From Falsirhodobacter xinxiangensis (lineage in GTDB: Bacteria; Pseudomonadota; Alphaproteobacteria; Rhodobacterales; Rhodobacteraceae), in NCBI RefSeq assembly GCF_004959935.1, contig NZ_SMYN01000001.1:1-64000 (forward strand): DNA of 64,000 nt, read 5' to 3'. The stretch's first letter is position 1. Every line of letters begins with the position of its first letter. This document shows, piece after piece, positions 46,109 through 56,518 of this stretch. Below the pieces are notes generated by a model. That model made no database searches, was not told where the DNA came from, and was given only the letters and a program-made list of their open reading frames with translations. Made by a program: the position numbers and the translations under genes.

Positions 46109-47617
46109 ATGAAGATCACCCCTTCCTTCGAGGAGTTCGAGCGCGGCTGGAACGCGGGCGAAAATCAGGTCATCCACGCCCGCATCGCCGCCGACCTCGA
46201 CACGCCCGTATCGCTGATGATGAAGCTGACCGAGGCGCGGTCGGACACGTTCATGCTGGAATCCGTGACGGGGGGCGAGGTCCGGGGCCGCTATTCCGTC
46301 GTGGGCATGAAGCCCGATCTGATCTGGCGCTGTCACGGAACCACCTCGCAGATCAACCGCGAGGCGCGTTTCGACCGCGACACCTTCGCCGATCTGGACG
46401 GTCATCCGCTGGACACGCTGCGCGCGCTGATCGCGGAATGCCGCATTCCGATGCCGGCTGACCTGCCCCCCATCGCGGCGGGGCTGTTCGGCTATCTCGG
46501 CTATGACATGATCCGGCTGGTGGAACATCTGCCCGATGTGAACCCCGATCCGCTGGGCCTGCCCGACGCGGTGCTGATGCGCCCCTCGGTCGTGGCGGTG
46601 CTGGACGGGGTGAAGGGCGAGGTGACGGTCGTCGCCCCCGCATGGATCGGATCGGGGCTGACGGCCCGCGCCGCCTATGCCCAGGCTGCCGAGCGTGTGG
46701 CAGATGCGCTCCGCGATCTGGACCGCGCCCCCCCCGCCCGCCACGACTTCGGCGAGGCGCTGCCTTTGGGCGCACTGCAATCGAACTTCACCCATGACGG
46801 CTACAAACAGGCGGTCGAGCGTGCCAAGGATTACATCCGCGCGGGCGACATCTTTCAGGTCGTCCCCTCGCAGCGCTGGTCGCAGCATTTCCCGCTGCCG
46901 CCCTTCGCGCTCTATCGCAGCCTGCGGCGGACGAACCCGTCGCCCTTCATGTTCTTCTTCAATCACGGCGGTTTCCAGATCGTCGGGGCCAGCCCAGAAA
47001 TCCTCGTGCGGCTGCGCGATGGCGAGGTGACGATCCGTCCCATCGCCGGCACCCGCAAACGCGGCGCGACCCCCGCCGAAGACAAGGCGCTGGAAGAGGA
47101 CCTGCTGTCGGACAAGAAGGAACTGGCCGAACACCTGATGCTGCTGGACCTTGGCCGCAACGATGTGGGCCGGGTCGCCAAGGTCGGCACCGTGAAGCCG
47201 ACCGAGAAGTTCATCATCGAACGCTACAGCCACGTCATGCACATCGTGTCGAACGTGGTGGGAGAGATCGCCGACGGTCAGGATGCGCTGTCGGCTCTGC
47301 TGGCGGGGCTGCCCGCAGGCACGGTGTCTGGCGCCCCGAAGGTCCGCGCGATGGAGATCATCGATGAGCTGGAGCCGGAAAAGCGCGGCGTCTATGGCGG
47401 CGGCGTCGGCTATTTCGCCGCCAATGGCGAGATGGACTTCTGCATCGCCCTGCGCACCGCCGTGGTGAAGGACGAAACCCTGTATATCCAAGCGGGGGGC
47501 GGCGTCGTCTTCGACAGCGACCCCGAGTCGGAATATCAGGAAACCGTGAACAAAGCCGGTGCGCTGCGCCGTGCGGCGGAAGATGCGGGTCTGTTCGCCC
47601 GGCGCGGCAACGCCTAG
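46109..47617 (+). CDS. trpE: Anthranilate synthase component I
   Basis: The protein has 502 residues. ATG 46109 was chosen 7 nt after ppiD. Chorismate-binding domain marks: FQVVPSQRWSQHF, RPIAGTRKRGATPAEDK, LDLGRNDVGRV, LPAGTVSGAPKVRAMEII and GGVGYFAANGEMDF. The feedback site (LLESxxx type) is LESVTGGEVRGRYSVVG. It works with TrpG encoded beyond the intervening convergent gene. Confidence 0.96.
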   Translation: MKITPSFEEFERGWNAGENQVIHARIAADLDTPVSLMMKLTEARSDTFMLESVTGGEVRGRYSVVGMKPDLIWRCHGTTSQINREARFDRDTFADLDGHPLDTLRALIAECRIPMPADLPPIAAGLFGYLGYDMIRLVEHLPDVNPDPLGLPDAVLMRPSVVAVLDGVKGEVTVVAPAWIGSGLTARAAYAQAAERVADALRDLDRAPPARHDFGEALPLGALQSNFTHDGYKQAVERAKDYIRAGDIFQVVPSQRWSQHFPLPPFALYRSLRRTNPSPFMFFFNHGGFQIVGASPEILVRLRDGEVTIRPIAGTRKRGATPAEDKALEEDLLSDKKELAEHLMLLDLGRNDVGRVAKVGTVKPTEKFIIERYSHVMHIVSNVVGEIADGQDALSALLAGLPAGTVSGAPKVRAMEIIDELEPEKRGVYGGGVGYFAANGEMDFCIALRTAVVKDETLYIQAGGGVVFDSDPESEYQETVNKAGALRRAAEDAGLFARRGNA

Positions 47618-48462
47618 CGCGGCAGCATCATCACGGCGCTGGCGGGGGCAAGAGAAACCGACCCCGCCTCGCCCGAGGTCGCCCAGAGCGTCAGGCCCTG
47701 CACCGTCTCGGTCCGCGCCTCGCCCACCACGACGACCTGCCCGTCCTGCGCGGCCCGAAACGCCGCCCGGTCGAGGTATCCGCGAATGACGTCGGCATCC
47801 TCGCCCCCCGCGTCCAGCTTGCGGAAGATCCGCGCCGCGGGCAGCCCGTCGCGCCGCGCGACCTGATCCGCCGTGTTCGGCCCGTTGTTCCACGTCAGCA
47901 GCCCGCGCCCCTGTTCCTCCAGCACGCGGACGGTGCGAGTGGCAAATCCCTGATCGGCGCGAAAGCCGCCCTGTTCGACATCCATCACGGCCACCGCTTC
48001 GGGCAGCACCTTGGCATGGGCGGTCAGCCCTGCCTCCGGCCCCGGCGCTTCGCCCAGACCCGTGGCAAGGATCACCACCTCCTGCCCCGATGCGCGATAG
48101 GTCCGGGCCGCATCCGCCGCCCCCGCCGCCGAGGGATCGATGGCGAAAGTCACCGGAAACGGCAGCCCCGCCAGCGCACCACGATCCAGCGCCCCGCCCC
48201 GATCAATCAGCACGACCGCGAATAACGGCCTGCCCGAGTCCTGAAACGCGCGGGCGAACCGTTTCAACGGCGGATCGACCGGAACAGGCGCGGGTGCGGG
48301 CGCCTCGACCACCGGCATGGGCGCTGGCGTGGGGACTCTGATCTCCGGCATCAGCTGGGCGGCGATGCGGCCCGGCGGTTCGGCCAGCTGCGACGCCGCC
48401 GCCAGCCCGAACACTCCTACCGCGCAACCCCAGATCACGCCTGTCAGAATACCACGGCCCAC
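47614..48462 (-). CDS. Divergent polysaccharide deacetylase family (YibQ-like) protein
   Basis: The protein has 282 residues: one N-terminal membrane helix (GVIWGCAVGVFGLAAAS), a Pro/Ala-rich linker, then a DUF610-like domain with LFAVVLIDRGG, LPFPVTFAIDPSAAGAA, GQEVVILATGL and VMDVEQGGF. Metal-binding residues of true deacetylases are largely absent. Sits between trpE and trpG on the other strand and overlaps trpE by 4 bases. Confidence 0.75.
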   Translation of the reverse strand: MGRGILTGVIWGCAVGVFGLAAASQLAEPPGRIAAQLMPEIRVPTPAPMPVVEAPAPAPVPVDPPLKRFARAFQDSGRPLFAVVLIDRGGALDRGALAGLPFPVTFAIDPSAAGAADAARTYRASGQEVVILATGLGEAPGPEAGLTAHAKVLPEAVAVMDVEQGGFRADQGFATRTVRVLEEQGRGLLTWNNGPNTADQVARRDGLPAARIFRKLDAGGEDADVIRGYLDRAAFRAAQDGQVVVVGEARTETVQGLTLWATSGEAGSVSLAPASAVMMLPR

Positions 48463-48573
48463 TCGTCACCCCATCATTCCATGACAGTGCGCCCCTTGAC
48501 GCCCTGCCGCCCCTTGGCCCATCTATAGCGCGACCCGTGACGCGGTTCACCCCCTTAAGCGACGGACCGCGAC

Positions 48574-49155
48574 ATGCTGCTCCTTATCGATAACTACGAC
48601 AGTTTCACCTACAACCTCGTGCACTATCTGGGCGAGCTTGGCGCGGACGTGACCGTCCGCCGCAACGACGCGCTGGATGTGCAGGAGGCGATGGCGATGA
48701 ACCCGTCCGCCATCGTGCTGTCGCCCGGCCCCTGCGATCCGGCGCAGGCGGGCATCTGCCTTGCGCTGACCGAAGCCGCCGCGGAAACCCGCACCCCACT
48801 GCTGGGCGTCTGCCTCGGTCATCAGACCATCGGACAGGCCTTCGGCGGCAAGGTCGTCCGCTGCCACGAGATCGTGCACGGCAAGATGGGCGCGATGCTG
48901 CATGAAGGAAAAGGCATGTTTGCGGGCCTGCCCTCGCCGTTCCAGGCGACGCGCTATCATTCGCTGATGGTGGAACGCGAAAGCCTGCCCGATTGCCTGG
49001 AGGTGACGGCGTGGCTGGAGGATGGCACCATCATGGGCCTGCGTCACCGGGCCCTGCCCATCGAGGGCGTGCAGTTCCACCCCGAAAGCATCGCGTCGGA
49101 GCACGGGCATCAGATGATGCGCACCTTCCTGCAATCGGCGAAGGCGCTGGCATGA
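48574..49155 (+). CDS. trpG: Anthranilate synthase component II (glutamine amidotransferase)
   Basis: The protein has 193 residues: [20 protein letters not shown], oxyanion [14 protein letters not shown], nucleophile Cys in [17 protein letters not shown], and His/Glu in [15 protein letters not shown]. It supplies ammonia to TrpE. First gene of the trpGDC-moaC-moeA operon, with ATGA overlaps downstream. Confidence 0.96.
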   Translation: MLLLIDNYDSFTYNLVHYLGELGADVTVRRNDALDVQEAMAMNPSAIVLSPGPCDPAQAGICLALTEAAAETRTPLLGVCLGHQTIGQAFGGKVVRCHEIVHGKMGAMLHEGKGMFAGLPSPFQATRYHSLMVERESLPDCLEVTAWLEDGTIMGLRHRALPIEGVQFHPESIASEHGHQMMRTFLQSAKALA

Positions 49156-50171
49156 CTGATGCGTTCAAACCCCTGATCGGCGTCGCCGCCGAACGTGCCC
49201 TGACCGCGGGCGAAGCGTCGACCGCCTTCACCGCCCTGTTCGACGGTCAGGCGACCCCCGCGCAGATGGGCGGTCTGCTGATGGCCCTGCGCACACGCGG
49301 CGAAAGCGTCGAGGAATATGCCGCCGCCGCCGCCGCGATGCGCGCCAAGTGCGTGCCGGTCCGCGCGCCCGAAGGGGCCATCGACATCGTCGGCACCGGC
49401 GGCGACGGCAAGGGCACGCTGAACATTTCGACCGCGACCGCCTTTGTCGTGGCGGGCGCGGGCGTGCCAGTGGCGAAACACGGCAACCGCAACCTGTCGT
49501 CGAAATCCGGTGCGTCCGATGCGCTGACCGCGCTGGGCCTGAACGTGATGGTCGGCCCGGACGTGGTGGAGCAATGTCTGGCCGAGGCCGGGATCGGTTT
49601 CATGATGGCCCCGATGCACCACCCCGCCACGCGTCACGTCATGCCGGTGCGGATCGAGCTTGGGACGCGCACGCTGTTCAACATCCTTGGCCCGCTGACC
49701 AATCCGGCAGGGGTGAAACGGCAGCTTACGGGCGCCTATTCCGCCGACCTGATCCGCCCGATGGCCGAGGTCCTGCGCCTTCTGGGCAGCGAAAAGGCAT
49801 GGCTGGTCCATGGCGGCGACGGCACGGACGAGCTTGCGCTGTCGGCCCCCTCCAAGGTCGCCGCGCTGGAGAATGGCGAGATCCGAGAATTCGAGATCGC
49901 CGCCGAGGATGCTGGCCTTCCCGCCCATCCGTTCGAAGCGATCGTCGGCGGCACCCCCGAGGATAACGCCAAAGCCCTGCGCGCGCTGATGGACGGCGCA
50001 CGGGGCGCTTACCGCGATGCGGTGCTGCTGAACTCGGCCGCTGCGCTGATCGTCGCGGGGCGGGTAAATACCCTGCCCGAAGGCGTTGAAATCGCGCGCG
50101 AAAGCATCGACAGCGGCGCGGCGCGCGACCGGATCGCGCTTCTGGCCCGCATCACCAACGGGGGCGCATGA
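49152..50171 (+). CDS. trpD: Anthranilate phosphoribosyltransferase
   Basis: The protein has 339 residues with [20 protein letters not shown], the PRPP site [15 protein letters not shown] and [15 protein letters not shown] 49152 overlaps trpG (ATGA), and the end overlaps trpC. Second step of tryptophan synthesis. Confidence 0.96.
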   Translation: MTDAFKPLIGVAAERALTAGEASTAFTALFDGQATPAQMGGLLMALRTRGESVEEYAAAAAAMRAKCVPVRAPEGAIDIVGTGGDGKGTLNISTATAFVVAGAGVPVAKHGNRNLSSKSGASDALTALGLNVMVGPDVVEQCLAEAGIGFMMAPMHHPATRHVMPVRIELGTRTLFNILGPLTNPAGVKRQLTGAYSADLIRPMAEVLRLLGSEKAWLVHGGDGTDELALSAPSKVAALENGEIREFEIAAEDAGLPAHPFEAIVGGTPEDNAKALRALMDGARGAYRDAVLLNSAAALIVAGRVNTLPEGVEIARESIDSGAARDRIALLARITNGGA

Positions 50172-50950
50172 TGGCGACCATCCTCGACAAGATCAAAGCC
50201 TACAAGCTGGACCACATCGCAGCCTGCAAAGCCAAGGCACCGCTGGACGAGGTGGAAGCCGCCGCCAGCGCCGCGCCTGCCCCGCGCGGTTTCGCCCGCG
50301 CGCTGGCCGAAGCCCCGCGCCACGCGCTGATTGCCGAGATCAAGAAGGCCAGCCCCTCGAAGGGCCTGATCCGCGAAGACTTCAACCCGCCCGCGCTCGC
50401 GAAAGCTTACGAGGCGGGCGGCGCGACCTGTCTTTCGGTGCTGACCGACGGGCCTTCGTTCCAAGGCCACGACAGCTTCCTGACCGCCGCGCATGACGCA
50501 ACCAACCTGCCCTGCCTGCGCAAGGATTTCCTTTACGACACCTATCAGGTGGCCGAGGCGCGGGCGCTGAAGGCCGATTGCATCCTGATCATCATGGCCT
50601 CGGTATCCGACGCACAGGCCGCCGAACTGGAAGACGCCGCGATCCGCTGGGGCATGGACGCGCTGATCGAGGTGCATGACGAGGCGGAACTGGACCGCGC
50701 GCTGCGCCTGAAATCGCCGCTGATCGGCATCAACAACCGCAACCTGCACACGTTCGATCTGTCGCTGGACACCTTCCGCCGCCTGTCGAAACTGGTGCCC
50801 GAGGATCGGCTGCTGGTCTGCGAAAGCGGCATCTTCACGCCGGACCATTTGGCCGACATGGCCACTCACCGCGCCAAGGCGTTCCTGATCGGGGAAAGCC
50901 TGATGCGCCAGCCGGACGTGACGGCCGCGACGAAGGCGCTGCTGGCATGA
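50168..50950 (+). CDS. trpC: Indole-3-glycerol phosphate synthase
   Basis: The protein has 260 residues, TIM barrel: [15 protein letters not shown] (catalytic Lys), [40 protein letters not shown] and [14 protein letters not shown]. It overlaps trpD and moaC by ATGA. Confidence 0.96.
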   Translation: MMATILDKIKAYKLDHIAACKAKAPLDEVEAAASAAPAPRGFARALAEAPRHALIAEIKKASPSKGLIREDFNPPALAKAYEAGGATCLSVLTDGPSFQGHDSFLTAAHDATNLPCLRKDFLYDTYQVAEARALKADCILIIMASVSDAQAAELEDAAIRWGMDALIEVHDEAELDRALRLKSPLIGINNRNLHTFDLSLDTFRRLSKLVPEDRLLVCESGIFTPDHLADMATHRAKAFLIGESLMRQPDVTAATKALLA

Positions 50951-51411
50951 CGCTGACGCATTTCGACGGGTCGGGACGCGCGCATATGGTCGATGTCTCG
51001 GACAAGCCCGCGACCGCCCGCATCGCCACCGCCGCCGCCGAGGTGCGGATGAGCGCAGAGACGCTGGCCCTGATCGGACGGGCGGAAAAGGGTGACGTGC
51101 TGGGCGTTGCGCGGCTGGCCGGGATCATGGGCGCGAAGAAGACGTCCGAACTGATCCCGCTGTGCCATCCGCTGCCGATCACCAAGGTTTCGGTCGATCT
51201 GACCCCCGACCCCGCGCTGCCCGGTGTGCGCATCGAAGCGACCGTCAAGACCACCGGCCAGACCGGGGTGGAGATGGAGGCGCTGACCGCCGCGACCACT
51301 GCCGCGCTCACGGTCTATGACATGCTGAAGGCGGCGGAAAAGGGGATGGAGATCCAGAACGTCCGCCTGCTGCTGAAGGATGGCGGCAAGTCCGGGCGGT
51401 ATCAGCGATGA
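50947..51411 (+). CDS. moaC: Cyclic pyranopterin monophosphate synthase MoaC
   Basis: The protein has 154 residues: [56 protein letters not shown] and the end [12 protein letters not shown]. Early step of molybdopterin synthesis. It overlaps trpC and moeA, a trp-moa-moe linkage found in many alphaproteobacteria. Confidence 0.96.
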   Translation: MTLTHFDGSGRAHMVDVSDKPATARIATAAAEVRMSAETLALIGRAEKGDVLGVARLAGIMGAKKTSELIPLCHPLPITKVSVDLTPDPALPGVRIEATVKTTGQTGVEMEALTAATTAALTVYDMLKAAEKGMEIQNVRLLLKDGGKSGRYQR

Positions 51412-52556
51412 TCCCGGTCGAGGAGGCGCTGGCCCGCGTTCTGGCGCTGGCGAATACCCCCGGCGCCGAGACCGTCGCACTCGACCGCGCTGCGGGCCGC
51501 GTCATGGCCACCCCCGCCACCGCGCGGCGCGACCAGCCGCCCTTCGACGCCGCCGCGATGGATGGATACGCCGCCGCCGAAGGAACCGCCTTCACTGTCA
51601 TCGGAGAATCCCGCGCGGGCGGCGCCTTTGCGGGCCGCATCGGCACGGGCGAGGCTGTCCGCATCTCGACCGGCGCGCCCGTTCCCGCCGGCGCGACCCG
51701 CGTGATCATGCAAGAGGATGTGCAGCGGATCGGCGACCGCATCACCGTGACCGGCACCTCGCCCGGCGCGCATATCCGCCGCCGGGGTCAGGACTTCGCC
51801 GCCGGACACAGCCTTGCGCCCCGCCGTCTGCGGCCCGCCGATCTTGCCCTGCTGGCCGCGATGGATGTGCCGCAGGTCGAGGTGCTGCGCCGTCCGACCG
51901 TCGCGCTGATCTCCACCGGCGACGAATTGGTGATGCCCGGCGATCCGGCGCGCGACGATCAGATCATCTCTTCCAACGGTTTCGCGCTGAAGGCCATGGT
52001 CGAGGCGGAGGGCGGCACGGCGCGGATGCTGCCCATCGCCCCGGATGACGAGGCGAGCCTGCGGCTCATGCTGGACATGGCGCGGGATGCCGACGTGATC
52101 GTGACCATCGGCGGCGCGTCGGTGGGCGATCACGATCTGGTCGGCCGCGTGCTGGCGGATGTCGGCATGGACCTTGCGTTCCACAAGGTTGCCATGCGTC
52201 CGGGCAAGCCGCTGATGGCGGGGCGCATCGGCAATTCCACGCTGCTGGGCCTGCCGGGGAACCCGATCTCGGCCATCGTCTGCGGGCATCTTTTCCTGCT
52301 GCCGCTGCTGCGCAGGATGCAGGGGCTGGAGCCCATGGCGGCGATCCGACAAGCAAGGCTGGCCGCGCCGCTGGCGGCGAACGGCCCCCGCGCGCATTAC
52401 ATGCGGGCGAGCCTTGATGGCGACACGATCACCGCCTTCGACAAACAGGACAGCGCCCTGCTGGTCGCGCTGGCCGAAGCCGATGCGCTGCTGATCCGCC
52501 CCATCGGCGATCCCGCGCGCGAGGCGGGCGAGACGGTGGATTACCTGCCGATCTGA
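51408..52556 (+). CDS. moeA: Molybdopterin molybdenumtransferase MoeA
   Basis: The protein has 382 residues: [58 protein letters not shown] and [13 protein letters not shown]. It inserts molybdate in the final cofactor step. Last gene of the trpGDC-moaC-moeA operon. Confidence 0.95.
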   Translation: MIPVEEALARVLALANTPGAETVALDRAAGRVMATPATARRDQPPFDAAAMDGYAAAEGTAFTVIGESRAGGAFAGRIGTGEAVRISTGAPVPAGATRVIMQEDVQRIGDRITVTGTSPGAHIRRRGQDFAAGHSLAPRRLRPADLALLAAMDVPQVEVLRRPTVALISTGDELVMPGDPARDDQIISSNGFALKAMVEAEGGTARMLPIAPDDEASLRLMLDMARDADVIVTIGGASVGDHDLVGRVLADVGMDLAFHKVAMRPGKPLMAGRIGNSTLLGLPGNPISAIVCGHLFLLPLLRRMQGLEPMAAIRQARLAAPLAANGPRAHYMRASLDGDTITAFDKQDSALLVALAEADALLIRPIGDPAREAGETVDYLPI

Positions 52557-52600
52557 AACCCTTTCGCGACTTCGGCGTTGCCCATCAAGGAGGACCCGCG

Positions 52601-53362
52601 ATGGCACGCAGCGCATACTGGAAAGGTTATCTGAAACTGTCGCTCGTGACCTGCCCGGTCGCGATGGTTCCCGCCACGACCGAGGCGGAAAAGGTGCGGT
52701 TCCACATCCTGAACCGCGCGACGGGAAACCGGGTGATCGCGCGATACCTCGACAGCGGGACCGGCAAGCCCGTGGCCGAGGATGACGAGGTCAAAGGCTT
52801 CCCGCGCGGCGAGGATGATCATGTCATCCTTGAGGACGAGGAGCTTGAGGCGGTTGCGCTGGAAAGCACTCGCACCATCGACATCGACATGTTCGTGCCC
52901 GCCGAAAGCATTGGCTGGATCTGGCTGGACACGCCCTATTACCTGTCGCCCAATGGCAAGGTCGGCGAGGAAGCCTTCGCCGTCATCCGCGAGGCGATGG
53001 CAGCCACGAAGACGGTCGGCATATCCCGCCTTGTCATTGCCCGCCGCGAACGCGCCGTGATGCTGGAGCCGCGCGAGAATGGCATCATCCTGTGGACCCT
53101 GCACTATGGCGACGAGGTCCGCGAGCCGCAGGGGGCCGACGAGGAAAAAGCCCCGACACGCCAACTTACCATGGTCAAGAAGCTGATCGACGCCCGCAAA
53201 CGCGACTGGGACCCGGCGATGGTCAAGGACCCGGTGCAGGAGACGCTGCTGAAGATGGTCGCCGCCCGCAAACGCAAGAAGAAGCCGGCGGCGAAGAAGA
53301 AAGAGGAAAGCAACGTCGTCGATATCATGGACGCCCTGAAGCGGAGCCTTGCAAAGAAATAG
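52601..53362 (+). CDS. ku: NHEJ protein Ku (copy 1)
   Basis: The protein has 253 residues with the bacterial Ku core: YWKGYLKLSLVTCPVAMVPA, RFHILNRATGNRV, YYLSPNGKVGEEAFAVIREAM and a Lys-rich C-terminal tail (KRKKKPAAKKKEE). It binds broken DNA ends and recruits LigD. It converges on ligD with a 38-bp 3' overlap. A second Ku gene lies beyond ligD. Confidence 0.94.
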   Translation: MARSAYWKGYLKLSLVTCPVAMVPATTEAEKVRFHILNRATGNRVIARYLDSGTGKPVAEDDEVKGFPRGEDDHVILEDEELEAVALESTRTIDIDMFVPAESIGWIWLDTPYYLSPNGKVGEEAFAVIREAMAATKTVGISRLVIARRERAVMLEPRENGIILWTLHYGDEVREPQGADEEKAPTRQLTMVKKLIDARKRDWDPAMVKDPVQETLLKMVAARKRKKKPAAKKKEESNVVDIMDALKRSLAKK

Positions 53363-55625
53363 CCGCCGCGCGCCAGTCGTCCCACGGATCGTCCGTGCGT
53401 TCGGCCATATTCAGCACGGTAAATTGCGCGGGCCCTATATCGGGCAGCTCCTCCCACCCGACAGGCGCTGACACCGGGGCGCCGGGCCGCGCACGGGTGG
53501 AATAGGCGCAAACCGCCGTGGCGTTGCGCTGGTTGCGAAGATAGTCGATCAGCACCTTGCCCTTGCGTTTCGACTTGGTGATCGTCGCGACGAAACGCTC
53601 CGGGCTGTCAGCGGCCATCTCCTGCGCCATTCGGCGGGTGAACGCCTTCACGGCTGCCCAGCCCGCTTTCGGCACAAGCGGCGCCACCACATGCAGCCCC
53701 TTCCCGCCCGAGGTTTTCACGAACCCCGTCAGCCCCGCCGCAGCCATCCGCTCGCGCACCTCGGTCGCCGCCTCCAGTATCAGCGGCCAATCCGCACCAT
53801 CGCCGGGATCGAGGTCCATGACGATCATATCGGGCCGCTCCATCGCCTTCGCGGTCGCACCCCAAGGGTGGATTTCCAGCACGCCGGACTGGACCAGCGC
53901 CAGCAGACCGTCCAGATCGTCGATGCCGATCAAAGGCTCCTCGCCGGGGGTCTTGGCGTCGCGGATACGGCGAACCTTGTCGCTCATCCCCTTCCACGCG
54001 TGCTTCTGGAAAAAGCTCTTGCCGCCCACGCCATTGGGCGATCGCAGCAGCGCCAAGGGCCGCCCGGTCACGAAAGGTGCGATCCGGGGCCAGATATCGG
54101 CATAGTAATCGGCCAGCCCCGCCTTGGTCACACCCACATCGGGCCAATAGATGCGGTCCGGGTTCGACAGGGCAAAACTGCGCGCCGCGGGCTTTTCCCG
54201 CGCGATCTCTGGCGCTGGCTTGTCCTCGCGCAGCCCCCGGAACGCCGCGTGGCGCAGGTTGCCGTCATGGGTCCAGGCGCGGAACTCCACCTCGGCCACC
54301 AATTCGGGCCGCACGAAGACAGCGCCCCGCCGCTCGGTCGCGGTCAGCTTTTCGGCATAGGGGCTCTCGCCCTGCATCCCCTCCAGCCGTTTGAACAGGT
54401 CGCTGGCCACCTTGGCCGTGAACCCCGTCCCGACGCGGCCCACATGCCGCAAGCCCCCATCCTCGAACACGCCCAGAAGCAGCGAGCCGACCGCCCGAGC
54501 ATTGGCCGATGACGGCACATAGCCCGCGATCACGAATTCCTGCCGCGCGGCGCATTTCGACTTGATCCACGTCCGCCCCCGCCCCGACCGATAAGGCGCG
54601 TCCGACTGTTTGGAGATCACCCCTTCGAGCCCCAGACGGCAGGCATGGTCCAGCACCAGCGCGCCGCTGTCGGCGAAATCCTCGGAAAACCGCAGGATGC
54701 CCTTCTTGGGCAGGATACCCCTAAGCGCCGCCTTGCGATCCTTCAGCGGATCTTTCCGCAGATCGCGCCCGTCCAGATGCAGCAGATCGAAGGCATAGAA
54801 GACGAAACGGTCGCTGCGACCTTCGGACAGATCCGATTGGAGCGCGCCGAAATCCGAAGCGCCATGCGCGCGTTCCACCACCACCTCGCCGTCGATCAGC
54901 GCGGTATGGCCCAGCGCGGCCAGCGCCTCGGCCACGGGAGCGAAACGGTCGGTCCAGTCCAGCCCGGCGCGCGTCATCAGCCGCACGCCGTCCTCCACCC
55001 GCGCCTGAAGCCGGTATCCGTCGAACTTGATCTCGTGCAGCCATTCGTCCCCGGTGGGCGGGGCCTTGGCCAGCGTGGCAAGCTGCGGCGGCACGAAATC
55101 CGGCATCGGCACCCGTGATTTTATCGAATCCGGATGCGTCTTCAGGATGTCCTCGCCCCCCGCGAATTCATCGTCGCCCTTGACCAGAAGCCAGTTCTTG
55201 CCGTCCTTCATGCGGATCAGGTGCCATCGCCCATGCAGCTTGACCCCCGACAGGGTGAATTCCAGATGCCCCTTCTCCAGCCCCTTATGAGCATCATGGA
55301 CCGGCTCCCACGTGCCATGGTCCCACAGGATCACCTTGCCTGCGCCGTAATGTCCTTTCGGGATTTCGCCCTCGAAGGTGCCGTAGTCCAGCGGGTGATC
55401 CTCCACCTGCACCGACAACCGCTTCTGCGCCGGATCAACGCTTGGCCCCTTCGTCACCGCCCAGCTTTTCAGCACGCCATCCAGTTCCAGCCGCAGGTCG
55501 TAATGCAGCCGCGTCGCGTGGTGTTTCTGGATGGTGAAGCTGGCCCCCTTCTTGCGGGCGCGCTTCCCCTTCGGCTCTGGCGTGGCGGTGAAGTCGCGCT
55601 TGGCATTGTAGGTTTCAAGCGACAT
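53325..55625 (-). CDS. ligD: Multifunctional DNA ligase LigD
   Basis: The protein has 766 residues with three domains: 3'-phosphoesterase (about 10-150, FTIQKHHATRLHYDLRLE), ATP-dependent ligase (about 180-460, adenylation motif EIKFDGYRLQAR), and primase-polymerase (about 490-750, VMDLDPGDGADWP, SGGKGLHVVAPL). The order phosphoesterase-ligase-polymerase is common in alphaproteobacteria. It starts in a TGATG overlap with ku copy 2. Confidence 0.95.
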   Translation of the reverse strand: MSLETYNAKRDFTATPEPKGKRARKKGASFTIQKHHATRLHYDLRLELDGVLKSWAVTKGPSVDPAQKRLSVQVEDHPLDYGTFEGEIPKGHYGAGKVILWDHGTWEPVHDAHKGLEKGHLEFTLSGVKLHGRWHLIRMKDGKNWLLVKGDDEFAGGEDILKTHPDSIKSRVPMPDFVPPQLATLAKAPPTGDEWLHEIKFDGYRLQARVEDGVRLMTRAGLDWTDRFAPVAEALAALGHTALIDGEVVVERAHGASDFGALQSDLSEGRSDRFVFYAFDLLHLDGRDLRKDPLKDRKAALRGILPKKGILRFSEDFADSGALVLDHACRLGLEGVISKQSDAPYRSGRGRTWIKSKCAARQEFVIAGYVPSSANARAVGSLLLGVFEDGGLRHVGRVGTGFTAKVASDLFKRLEGMQGESPYAEKLTATERRGAVFVRPELVAEVEFRAWTHDGNLRHAAFRGLREDKPAPEIAREKPAARSFALSNPDRIYWPDVGVTKAGLADYYADIWPRIAPFVTGRPLALLRSPNGVGGKSFFQKHAWKGMSDKVRRIRDAKTPGEEPLIGIDDLDGLLALVQSGVLEIHPWGATAKAMERPDMIVMDLDPGDGADWPLILEAATEVRERMAAAGLTGFVKTSGGKGLHVVAPLVPKAGWAAVKAFTRRMAQEMAADSPERFVATITKSKRKGKVLIDYLRNQRNATAVCAYSTRARPGAPVSAPVGWEELPDIGPAQFTVLNMAERTDDPWDDWRAAAISLQGSASGRP

Positions 55626-56404
55626 CAGCTGGCTTTCTTCATCGCGGCGGCGCTTTCACGCAGCGCCTGCATCAGATCGACCTGCTTGGCGGGCTTGACC
55701 TTCTTGGCGCGGATCTTCTTGCCTTCCAGCTTGGCCTTCACCAGATCGGCCAGCGCGTTCTCATATCGATCCTCGAACTTCGCCGGGTCGAACTCGCCCA
55801 TCTTGGTGTCGATGATATGTCGCGCCAGGTCCAGCATCTCGCCCTTGATCTTCAGCTTGGGGATGCCCTCGAATGCCTCGGACGAGGCGCGCACCTCGTA
55901 ATCGAAATTCAGCGTGGTCGCGACCAGCCCGTCCTCGTGCGGGCGGATGAGCACGGTGCGAAGGCGGCGGAACAGCACCGTCCTGGCCAGCGCGGCCACC
56001 TTTTTGGCCCGCATCCCGTCCCGGATCAGTCGGAACGTCTCGTCATCCCCGGTCGGCGCAAGGTAGTAGGATTTGTCGAAATACGCGCCATCAACCTTGG
56101 CGCAGGGAATGAACGTGTCCACGTCCAGCACCTTGTCGGCCTCGGGGACGGCCTTGGCCAGTTCCTCCTGCTCGAAGGTGACATACTGGCCGTCCACCAC
56201 CTCGTATCCCTTGATCTGGGCGTCGCGATCAACCGGCTTTCCGGTTTCAGAATCCACGAACTCGCGGCGTAGGCGATTGCCGGTCTTGCGGTTGACCATG
56301 TGGAACGCGATCCGGTCCGAGGCCGACACCGCAGTGTAAAGCGCCACCGGGCAGTCCAGTTCGGCAACCTTCAGATGACCCTTCCAATTCGCGCGCGGTG
56401 CCAT
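55625..56404 (-). CDS. ku: NHEJ protein Ku (copy 2)
   Basis: The protein has 259 residues. ATG 56404 follows AGGAGG; the longer frame to 56452 is not coding-like. Core: NWKGHLKVAELDCPVALYTA, FHMVNRKTGNRLRREFVD, YYLAPTGDDETFRLIRDGM, with a Lys-rich tail (GKKIRAKKVKPAKQ). It differs clearly from copy 1. The two could form heterodimers or serve different conditions. Coupled to ligD. Confidence 0.94.
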   Translation of the reverse strand: MAPRANWKGHLKVAELDCPVALYTAVSASDRIAFHMVNRKTGNRLRREFVDSETGKPVDRDAQIKGYEVVDGQYVTFEQEELAKAVPEADKVLDVDTFIPCAKVDGAYFDKSYYLAPTGDDETFRLIRDGMRAKKVAALARTVLFRRLRTVLIRPHEDGLVATTLNFDYEVRASSEAFEGIPKLKIKGEMLDLARHIIDTKMGEFDPAKFEDRYENALADLVKAKLEGKKIRAKKVKPAKQVDLMQALRESAAAMKKAS

Positions 56405-56518
56405 GGCGATCCTCCTGCCAGATGGAACCCCGATGCCCTCCGGCGGTTCCACCGAAGATTTTCCGCGCCTTTGGCCTGCTGCACCCTATTTCCACCGCGA
56501 AACGAAAGGGACATCCGC

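Noticed and set aside
46022-47893. 623-codon minus-strand ORF across trpE
   Set aside because: It is antisense to trpE with shadow composition; trpE motifs are complete on the plus strand.
48496-48529. TTGACG and TATAGC as a trpG promoter
   Set aside because: The spacer is 22 bp, too long for a standard promoter, so I did not list it; no trp leader peptide was seen either.
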